A stretch of 64,000 nt of DNA, taken from positions 234,771,904 to 234,835,903 of the forward strand of contig CM077674.1 in the NCBI GenBank assembly GCA_039707655.1. The letters are read 5' to 3'. Every line of letters starts with the position of its first letter. The stretch's first letter is position 1. Positions 55,562 to 64,000 of the stretch are shown here, piece by piece. This stretch comes from Elymus sibiricus. Taxonomy: Eukaryota > Streptophyta > Magnoliopsida > Poales > Poaceae. Under the pieces are notes generated by a model. The model searched no databases, was not told the DNA's origin, and was given only the letters and a program-made list of their open reading frames with translations. The position numbers were made by a program, and so were the translations under genes.

Positions 55562-57127
55562 TGATACGTCTTCAATGTATCTATAATTTTTGATTGTTCT
55601 ATGCTATTATATTATCAATCTTGGATGTTTTTATATACATTTACAGCAATTATATATCATTTTTGGAGACTAACCTATTAACTTAGTGCCCAGTGCCAGT
55701 TGCTGTTTTCTGCCCTGTTTTTGTTTTACAGAAAATCAATATCAAACGAAGTCCAAATGCCACGAAACTTTTTGAAGATTTTTTTCTGGACAAGATAAAC
55801 ACTAGAAGCTTCGGGAGAAGACCAGACGCCAGAGGAGGTGGCCACGAGCCACCAGGGCACGCCTAGGGGTGGGGGGCACGCGCCCTGGTGCCTCGTGGGC
55901 CCACCTCAGCTCCGTTTGACCTAATTCCACCACTATAAATTCTAGAAAAATCAGAAACCCTCAGGAGAGTCCACGAAATACTTTTTCCGCTGTCGCAAGT
56001 TTCTGTTCTCGAGAGATCCCATCTCGAGGCCTTCTCCGGTACTCCGCCGGAGGGGGAATCGATCACGGAGGGGCTCTTCATCAACCTTGCTGCCTCTCCG
56101 ATGATGCGTGAGTAGTTTACCACAGACCTTCGGGTCCATAGTTAGTAGCTAGATGGCTTCTTCTCTCTTTTTGATCTTCAATACAATGTTCTCCTCGATG
56201 TTCTTGGAGTTCTATCCGGTGTAATCACTTTTTGCGGTGTGTTTGTTGGGATCCGATGAATTGTGAGTTTATGATCAGATTATCCATGAATATTATTTGA
56301 GTCTTCTCTGATCTCTTTTATGCATGATTATTATAGCTTCATATTTCTTCTCCGATCTATTGATTTGGTTTGGCCAACTAGATTGATTTATCTTGCCATG
56401 GGAAGAGGTGCTTTGTAATGGGTTCGATCTTGCGGTGCTCAATCCCAGTGACAGAAAGGGACATGACACGTATGTATTGTTGCTATTAAGGGTAAAAATA
56501 TGGGGTTTATTCATACGTGAGTTTATCTTGTCTACATCATGTCATCGTTCTTAAGGCGTTACTCCGTTCTTTATGGACTTAATACACTAGATGCATGCTG
56601 GATAGCGGTCGATGTGTGGAGTAATAGTAGTAGATGCAGGCAGGAGTCGGTCTACTTGTCTCAGACGTGATGCCTATATACATGATCATTGCCTTGGATA
56701 TCGTCATGATTATTTGCTTTTCTATCAATTGCCCAACAGTAATTTGTCTACCCACCGTATGCTATTTTCTCGAGAGAAGCCTCTAGTGAAAACTATGGCC
56801 CCGGGTCTATCTAAATCATATTACTAAAACCCTAAAAATATTGCTGCCATTTTCTTTTATTTATTTTATTTTTTATTTTTGTTTCAATCTATCTATCTAT
56901 CATATACAATTTAATCTTAAAATTGACCGCCGAGGGATTGACAACCCCTCGTTTGCGTTGGGTGCAAGGATTTGTTGTTTGTGTGCAGGTGCTGCTAATG
57001 AGGTGTTGCGTGATTCTCCTACTGGTTCGATAACCTTGGTTTCATAACTGAGGGAAATACTTATCTCTACTGTGCTGCATCATCCCTTCCTCTTCGGGGA
57101 AAATACCAATGCAAGCTACAAGTAGCA
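55562..57127 (+). repeat. E4 5' LTR (1566 bp)
   Basis: A TATA box TATAAAT lies at 55934-55940, preceded by an inverted repeat GGTGGC/GCCACC near 55837-55853. It is the reverse-orientation counterpart of the E2 LTRs. Confidence 0.9.
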
Positions 57128-57138
57128 GGAAGAATTTC

Positions 57139-57156
57139 TGGCGCCGTTGCCGGGGA
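57139..57156 (+). promoter_or_regulatory. E4 primer-binding site (tRNA-Asp type)
   Basis: TGGCGCCGTTGCCGGGGA, 11 nt inside the LTR end, the primer-binding site known from Athila-type elements. Confidence 0.8.
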
Positions 57157-57323
57157 GACATCATCAATATCTATCAAGTACCTTTGCATAAACTCTCATC
57201 TCCTTACATTTACTTTATTTGCCTCTTGTTTTCATCTCCCCCACTTCTAAAACGTTTTTACAAAAATACAAAAATATTTTCCGTTTGCCTTTTTCTTGTT
57301 TGCTTTTTGCTTGCTTTATCATT

Positions 57324-57971
57324 ATGTCTAGTTCTTTGCTCGTTACTATTACAGCTGAAAATGAAGTACTTAATTTTAAACAAAGGGGAGGAGAGAATGT
57401 AAAAGATGCTTGATATAGGATTTGTGATGCTCATAATAGATCAACTCGTAAGCAATCCTCTACCATCCTTCTTTGCAATTTTTTTGTGGGCATTACTACT
57501 TGGTATAGATTTGTGCTTGATACTATTACTGGAGGGAATTTCTTGATGTGTCCCCCTACGGATGCTTTTAATGCTATGGGAAATTTAGTGGGATCACCAC
57601 CTATTACTATTAATGAAACAACTTTGACCTTGGAACATGTTATGCAAAGGTTAGATGCTATTGAAAATAAAATGCCCACCGTCGAGCATATTGAAAATCT
57701 AGATAAAAAGATTCATAACCATGTTACTCAATTTGGATCAAAAGTAGGGATTGCTCTTAAGATGCTAAAAGAGAAAGAACCAATAATTAATGAAAGGGTG
57801 GAACAAAGTCCCGCTAGGATTGATAAATTGGAGGAAATTATTAATAAATTAGGTTCTGCTTTTTCTTCCGCTAAAACTATTGAAAAAACTACTCCTAGCA
57901 AGAATTGCAAGTTTATGTATGTCCCTAAAATCAATGGTGCTACTTCTAGTAAGGGAAACGAGGATCTTTAA
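57324..57971 (+). pseudogene. E4 gag-like ORF with one in-frame stop
   Basis: From ATG 57324 the frame is open for 216 codons except for a TGA at 57411-57413, where relatives have Trp. It contains NRSTRKQSS, FVGITTWYRFVLDTITGG, NAMGNLVGSP, TLEHVMQRLD and a coiled-coil-like VEQSPARIDKLEEII. The first part resembles the Athila-type retrotransposon gag domain. There is no zinc knuckle or pol. It is homologous to the E0 remnant at 23644-24138 and absent from E2. Confidence 0.75.
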
Positions 57972-58856
57972 AATGATTAGCGTGCACCCCGATTTCATTG
58001 GTATAATTAAGGAACCTATTCACAAGAGTAAAATTCTTGATTTTTTGCCTAGAAGTGTTATGGTGAGAAACACCTATGTTAAATGTATTATAAAAAAATG
58101 GATGTGTGATTGAGGAATTGGAAACCAAAGATGACAATACTTGAAACTATGCATTATGCTTAGCTAGGTGCATAAAACAATAGCGCTTGTTGGGAGGCAA
58201 CCCAATGAATAAAATAAAATTTTTTCTACTATTGTGTGTTTTCACAATTAGGATACTGGTATGATTGTGTTTTTGTGTTTTTAATTAGTGTTTGTGCCAA
58301 GTAAAGCCTTTAGGATGATTTGGAAGATAGTATAATTGACGCTGTTTGGAAAACAGAAAGTTTTGCGTTCAGTGCCCGAATTTTCTTTCTGTACTGGAGC
58401 GTTAAAAAAATCTGAAATTTTTACACAGTATTGGTATATGAATTTCCCACGTTGTCCTAATTTTTCAGAATTTTTGGAGTTACATAAGTATGGATTTTAA
58501 ATAGATTGCTACAGACTGTTCTGTTTTTGACAGATTCTGTTTTTGATGCACTGCTTGCTTGTTTTGATGAATCTATGGATTGTATCGGGGGGTATAAGCC
58601 ATGGTGAAGTTAGAGTACAGTAGGTATAATGCAAAAATAAAATATGAATGGGTTTGCAACAGTACTTAAAGTATTGATTTATTTTGTTATACTAACGGAT
58701 CTCACGAAGGTTTTGTTGAGTTTTGTGTGATTGAAGTTTTCAAGTTTTGGGTGAGATCACGATGGATGAAGGAATAAGGAGTAGTAAGATTCTAAGCTTG
58801 GGGATGCTCGTGGCACCCTAAGGTAATATTTAAGGAAGACTCAAGCGTCTAAGCTT

Positions 58857-58880
58857 GGGGATGCCCCGGAAGGCATCCCC
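58857..58880 (+). repeat. Conserved hairpin GGGGATGCC/GGCATCCCC in E4
   Basis: Nine-bp perfect arms separated by six bases. The same structure is present in E2 (48931-48954) and, with one change, in E0 (25080-25102). The left arm overlaps AAGCTTGGGGATGCC, which resembles the polypurine tract before the 3' LTR (62881-62895). Confidence 0.8.
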
Positions 58881-59070
58881 TCTTCCTTCTACCAACCATA
58901 GGTAATTTTACTTGGAGCTATATTTTTATTCGTCACATGATATGAGTTTTGCTTGGAGCGTCTTGTTTTATATGAGTCTTTGATTTGTTTGCTTTTTAGT
59001 TTGTCACAATTATACTTGCAAAACACACCTATTTTGAGAGAGCCACACGATCATCATAATTTGTTAGAAT

Positions 59071-59325
59071 ACTCTATGTGCTTCACTTAAATTTTTTGAG
59101 CTAGGCAGTTGCTCTAGTGCTTCACTTAAATCTTTTTGAGCACGGTGGTGGCTATATTTTGAAGAAATAAACTCTCATGCTTCACTTATATTATTTTTGA
59201 GAGTTGATTGAAATTTTGAAGAAATAAATTCTCATGCTTCACTTACATTATTTTGAGAATTGATAAGATTGAAATTTTGAAGAAATATTTGCACTCTCAT
59301 ACTTCACTTAAATCTTTTTGAGAGT
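59071..59325 (+). repeat. Stem-loop array in E4
   Basis: Five units at 59071-59100, 59110-59142, 59171-59204, 59228-59260 and 59293-59325. The last four arms are TGCTC/GAGCA, ACTCTCA/TGAGAGT, ATTCTCA/TGAGAAT and ACTCTCA/TGAGAGT. Every loop contains a variant of GCTTCACTTAAATCTTTTT. Confidence 0.85.
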
Positions 59326-60214
59326 TGATGATAGTAACGGTAATTTGCACAAGATATGAATTTGGTCCCAAAGTGATGAATATTCAAGGGGGATATAATA
59401 AAAACTTTCATATAGATCATTGGATATGATAAGTGTGATTCCTTGCAATAGTTTTGCGATATGGAAATGATAATATGTGAGTCATGTTAGTGAGTAATTA
59501 TGATTTAGTAAGAATATTAGTGTTAAGGTTTGTGATTCCCTATGCATGCACATTAAGTCAATAGTTATGCAACGAAATTATATCCTACTTATGGTACATT
59601 ATTCGGTGTTAGTTATGTTCAATGCATGTTTATCGTTTTTTGGTTGGTTGCTTCTCAATCTTTTGCTAGCCTTCATTTGTACTAAGCGGAAATAGTGCTT
59701 GTGCATCCAAAATCCTTAAACCCAAGTTGTGCCAAATGAGTCCACTATATCTACCTATATGCGGTATTTCAATGCCGTTCCAAGTAAATTTGCGTGTGCC
59801 AACTCTAATTTTCAAAATAATTTTTCCGGTTTGTGTGCCCGTACCGCTCATGAAGTGGCAGGGGGTGGCCATTATTTTCCATGCTAGGTGTGTTATTCTC
59901 ACGATGAGTGTTTATTCACTTGTCATTGCACGAGAGAGTGGCTGGTAATAGAGATGCCCAGTCCCACAATGAAATCAAAAATTAATAACAACAAAATTCC
60001 TTGGAAAGTGTTGGGTTGGAGGGCACCCGTGGATACGGCTAGCCATGGATTGTGAAAGAAATGGTGGAAAGGAAATAAACTTTACTTTCTGTTTGGGAAC
60101 CGCCTATGATGTGTCTAGCATGGAAAATATTGGGAATTCTCGGTCGTTTTCGTTGACAGGAAAATCATGCCTCTCAAAATATTTTTATCTCTTTAATTTC
60201 AGCTTTCACGGCAT

Positions 60215-62704
60215 CACCTGCAATCTGGCATGACACGCCAGGTGAGTACTTTGAATGTACTCGCAAGCTCACAGCAACCAAAGCAATCAAGACATACAAC
60301 AGCATGGCATTTACAGGTTAATCATCAACGATGAACACGATACTACTAGAACATCATGAGCATGGTAACAACATGAGCATGGCAACAACATGAGCATGAC
60401 ATGTACATATAATTCATGATAAGGACAGGATGATACTAGCACTAGCATGCATGGGGGTCGACATTTAAGGTCTCATGGACCAACTTACTCTGCTCGGAGG
60501 TTATTTCGTAATCACAAACTTACCATCGTGATCATCACTCGATCACCTTATAATCAATCAACATCGGTATCCACGATACCATCGTGATCCTCTTATGATC
60601 ACATAAAGATCAACCAACTTCTTTTCTCATCGAACCGGGGTTGTTATTATTCAGATTATTATTTCTGTTGACCCATAGTGTGACCTACTACGAACTGTGT
60701 CCATATCCGAGGACGCGGCTATCGATAGATTATACACTCTGCAGAGGTTAGTACACTGTACCCACACCACGGAACTCATGGCCTCGTGCTCCCATTCGGG
60801 TGGACCAACGACGTTCCGACAAAACCAGTCTATTGCATGACACTCTCCCGGCCACTCCGACAAACTCCCCTTTGGGCTATGTCCTGGGTGACCCCGGTGC
60901 CAACATGTGACACCCGCCACCTCTGTGGCTGCCACCGTCGTGGCCAAACATAAACATCGTCCCAAACGGGGACCTCGGATATCCATACAACTCGGGCCAT
61001 CAAGGTTATGGCCGCCTACCTGATCAGGGTACGCGCACCCATAACCTTCGCTCGTAGGAGGCACCGGCGAGAGGCATGACAATAGACCGCATTAGGGCCC
61101 CCCATAAGGCAAGTGTGGCTGCACTGGTTAGCTCGATTCGGTGGCACCATGACTCAGCCAACAGGTTTGTTCAAGTTTGATTAATGTCCGGTTTAACTTG
61201 AATGGTGATGAGCTGAGTCATAATAAAATACATAAGGGAATAACAATGCAGATGAGCATGATATCAGTGTAACCATGGATGGGCAACATAACCATTTAAC
61301 AACATAACATCAACAATGATAAGTCATCTATTCTACGGGATGCAAATGCACATGGCATAATGATGATCATGAATATAACAAGTGTTTTCATAACAAACCC
61401 TAACTATTCAAATGAGCATATCGTTATCACTACCATCAGAAAAAATAAATCTGAGAACTAACATGACAATAATAATACTAGCAAATAATCATTTAACTTA
61501 CTAGATGCAAATGAACAAGGCATAAGAACGAGCATGGACTCACAAGCATATATTGTTCATGAAATAATTCAATGAGCAAACAATCATTTAAATATTCAAG
61601 TGGAAACCATGGCTACTGCAAGGCCATCATGCAAGTGGCTGTCGTGGCTTGCCTGGGGATGGAGGAACCACCGGGAAGAAGTGCGATGAACTCGCGGAAA
61701 GAATCGCCGGAAAAGTTTCCCTCTCAGCGGAGCTGTTTTAAGGGCAAGGGCAAAATGGTCATTTTCACAGGGTGACAACCTCATGAAAATGATACCATCG
61801 GAACAGGCTCGACGAACTAAGATCGTGGGCTTTGGAATCACCTGATTCGGAGTTACGGTTGCCGAGATACGGACGTTCGTTCGTTAGGCAGAAATCAAAA
61901 ACTTATTCATTTCTGCGCTTAAAGAGTGAACGTCCGCAATATAAACCTTTCGATGGCTGAGCTGAGGCTGAAAGCGCATTTTGGAGAAATACGCTTTAGG
62001 AATAGAGAAGACGTATTTCTGACTGAGGCCGCACCGAAGTACGCTTTCACTGAACGGAAAGCGTAAACCACCAGAGTACGCTACCACTTAAACCTGCGGG
62101 CCCGGCCGGCTGGGTCACCGACACCTGGGGCCCGCGTGCAGGCATGGGGCATCGTCTTCCTCCTTCGCGCGTGCTTCTGGCCAAGGAGAGGGCCGACCCC
62201 GACGGCGATAGCCGGAGCTACGGGCCGTCTCCGGCGGGGCTCCGGCTACCGAAACGCTCAGTGCGGTGCCGCGCTTCACGTGGGATACAACAACACTTCC
62301 TTCACAAAGTGCCCTACTAGACAGAATAGGAAAATGAATATTCCAGACTTATTTTTGAACTAGGCAAGGATGGGTTTTGGCATATTGGTGGGACATATGA
62401 TCCAAATAATCTATGAGAATTTTGTGGGAATTTTTGGAATGGCAGAAATATAGGTTGCTTCACAACCTAGGGCAAACAGGGTTATTCCTTTAAAGGAATA
62501 TTCCCAAGAAATAAATATTGGGGTTGGGCTAAGATGGAAATGACATGGCCTTGGGATAGATTTGAGAATGACAAGCCACTAGGAAGTGGCAGGAGAGAAG
62601 ATCTTCCCAGGTTTCAAGACCACATAGCCACGAAAAAAGAACTCCAAATAAAAATTCGAAGAAATCCAAAAGAAAAAGAAAGGGCCAAAAATCGGGGTGT
62701 TACA
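60215..62704 (-). mobile_element. Truncated LTR related to the E1 family, nested in E4
   Basis: Similarity to the E1 LTR begins near CTGGCATGACACGCCAGGTG (E1: about 34265) and follows in order (GTACTCGCAAGCTCACAGCAACC, TCTGCAGAGGTTAG, GACGCGGCTATCG). It ends GGGTGTTACA like an E1 LTR terminus. The first 340 or so bases of the LTR are missing and no target duplication can be seen. It is a diverged subfamily, not a recent copy of E1. Confidence 0.7.
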
Positions 62705-62895
62705 TTGTTAGCATGCTTGCGTATTTATATCTTCATGTCAAATTATAGACTATTGCTTTGAATCATTCAAGTCCAATGTCCATGCTACAAAAGAAAAGAA
62801 TATGTGATGAATATGTTAGGCAGCATTCCACATCAAAAATTCTGTTTTTATCATTTACCTACTCGAGGACGAGCAGGAATTAAGCTTGGGGATGC

Positions 62896-64000
62896 TGATA
62901 CGTCTCCAACGTATCTATAAATTTTTATTGTTCCATGCTGTTATATTATCAATCTTGGATGTTTTTATATACATTTACAACAATTATATATCATTTTTGG
63001 AGACTAACCTATTAACTTAGTGCCCAGTGCCAGTTGCTGTTTTCTGCCCTGTTTTTGTTTTACAAAAAATCAATATCAAACGAAGTCCAAATGCCACGAA
63101 ACTTTTTGGAGATTTTTTTTCTGGACAAGATAAACACTAGAAGCTTTGGGAGAAGACCAGACGCCAGAGAAGGTGGCCACGGGCCACCAGGGCGCACCTG
63201 GGGGGGGGGGGGCAGGCGTGCCCTGCTGCCTAGTGGGCCCACCTCAGCTTCGTTTGACCTAATTCCACCACTATAAATTCCAAAAAAATCAGAAACCCTC
63301 AGGAGAGTCCACGAAATACTTTTTCCGCCGCCACAAGTTTCTATTCTCGAGAGATCCCATCTGGAGGCCTTCTCCGGTACTCCGCCGGAGGGGGAATCGA
63401 TCACGGAGGGGCTCTTCATCAACCTTGTTGCCTCTCCAATGATGCGTGAGTAGTTTACCACAGACCTTCGGGTCCATAGTTAGTAGCTAGATGGCTTCTT
63501 CTCTCTTTTTGATCTTTAATACAATGTTCTCCTCAATGTTCTTGGAGTTCTATCCGATGTAATCACTTTTTGCGGTGTGTTTGTTGGGATCCGGTGAATT
63601 GTGAGTTTATGATCAGATTATCCATGAATATTATTTGAGTCTTCTCTGATCTCTTTTATGCATGATTATTATAGCTTCGTATTTCTTCTCCGATCTATTG
63701 ATTTGGTTTGGCCAACTAGATTGATTTATCTTGCCATGGGAAGAGGTGCTTTGTAATGGGTTCGATCTTGCGGTGCTCAATCCCAGTGACAGAAAGGGAC
63801 ATGACACGTATGTATCGTTGCTATTAAGGGTAAAAAGATGGGGTTTATTCATACGTGAGTTTATCTTGTCTACATCATGTCATCGTTCTTAAGGTGTTAC
63901 TCCGTTCTTTATGGACTTAATACACTAGATGCATGATGGATAGCGGTCGATGTGTGGAGTAATAGTAGTAGATGCAGGCAGGAGTCGGTCTACTTGTCTC
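62896..64000 (+). repeat. E4 3' LTR (incomplete at the window edge)
   Basis: Starts TGATACGTCTCC directly after the polypurine-like AAGCTTGGGGATGC. It follows the left LTR closely over 1.1 kb. TATAAAT at 63272-63278. A G12-type run occurs near 63199-63211. Confidence 0.9.

Larger units (their letters stand above)
55562..64000 (+). mobile_element. E4: Sabrina-like LTR element, plus strand, right LTR incomplete
   Basis: Left LTR 55562-57127 (TGATACGTCTTC to AAGTAGCA), primer-binding site 57139-57156, interior to 62895 with a gag-like frame, stem-loops and no pol. The right LTR starts at 62896 and runs off the edge. It was inserted in E3 gag; the candidate duplication AGGAG (55557-55561) cannot be confirmed. 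The interior is interrupted by a truncated LTR (60215-62704). Same family as E2 and E0. Confidence 0.9.

Noticed and set aside
55863..56139. Minus-strand frames MVNYSRIIGEAARLM and relatives at 46266, 51732 and 63060
   Set aside because: They recur at the same place in every LTR of the Sabrina-like elements and are LTR sequence, not genes.

Overview
The window is nuclear DNA of a large-genome grass, almost certainly Triticeae (wheat/Aegilops/barley group). The signs are a solo LTR of the BARE1/WIS/Angela copia type, an Au-type tRNA-derived SINE, a Stowaway MITE, and long Ty3/gypsy elements nested inside one another. Family names are from memory and were not checked against a database.

Layout. 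Positions 1-4260 are repeat debris: an LTR-retrotransposon end with an open gag-like frame running off the left edge, gene fragments, a Stowaway MITE and a possible Helitron end. Positions 4261-4950 are a decayed copy of plastid rpoC2. A solo copia LTR with an AAAAT target duplication fills 5068-6932. From 7.7 to 22.7 kb is a gene island with two minus-strand genes. The first is a NAF1-like H/ACA snoRNP assembly factor (8209-10931), supported by three in-phase exons, a Gar1/Naf1 core and telobox/site II promoter motifs; it carries an in-frame stop and probably an N-terminal frameshift. The second is a ten-exon gene (12430-22031) whose exons join in phase into a 1658-residue protein with four MATH domains and a C-terminal coiled coil. 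A Mutator-like MITE lies 21 bp upstream of its ATG.

From 22.9 kb to the right edge everything is transposon, and exact target duplications let the insertion order be read. E0, a decayed Athila/Sabrina-like element (23634-31840), was hit by a non-LTR element (25294-26794), by E5 (27700-31711, a non-coding LTR element with almost identical 1095-bp LTRs) and by E3 (an old chromovirus-like gypsy, from 31841 to beyond the right edge). E3 was then split by E2 (33206-52264, Sabrina-like, minus) and by E4 (55562 to the edge, same family, plus). E2's left LTR was itself split by E1 (33926-45977), a Tekay-like chromovirus. E4 contains a truncated LTR related to that of E1.

No host pathway links the transposons. 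The points most worth following up are: an intact 275-codon accessory frame between the primer-binding site and gag of E1, with a weak dsRNA-binding-motif pattern and a SUMO-interaction-like tail; arrays of stem-loops with conserved loops and covarying stems in E0, E2 and E4; palindromic GC-rich minisatellites upstream of the TATA box in several unrelated LTR families; and an unexplained 187-codon frame in E2 at the place where E4 carries gag.
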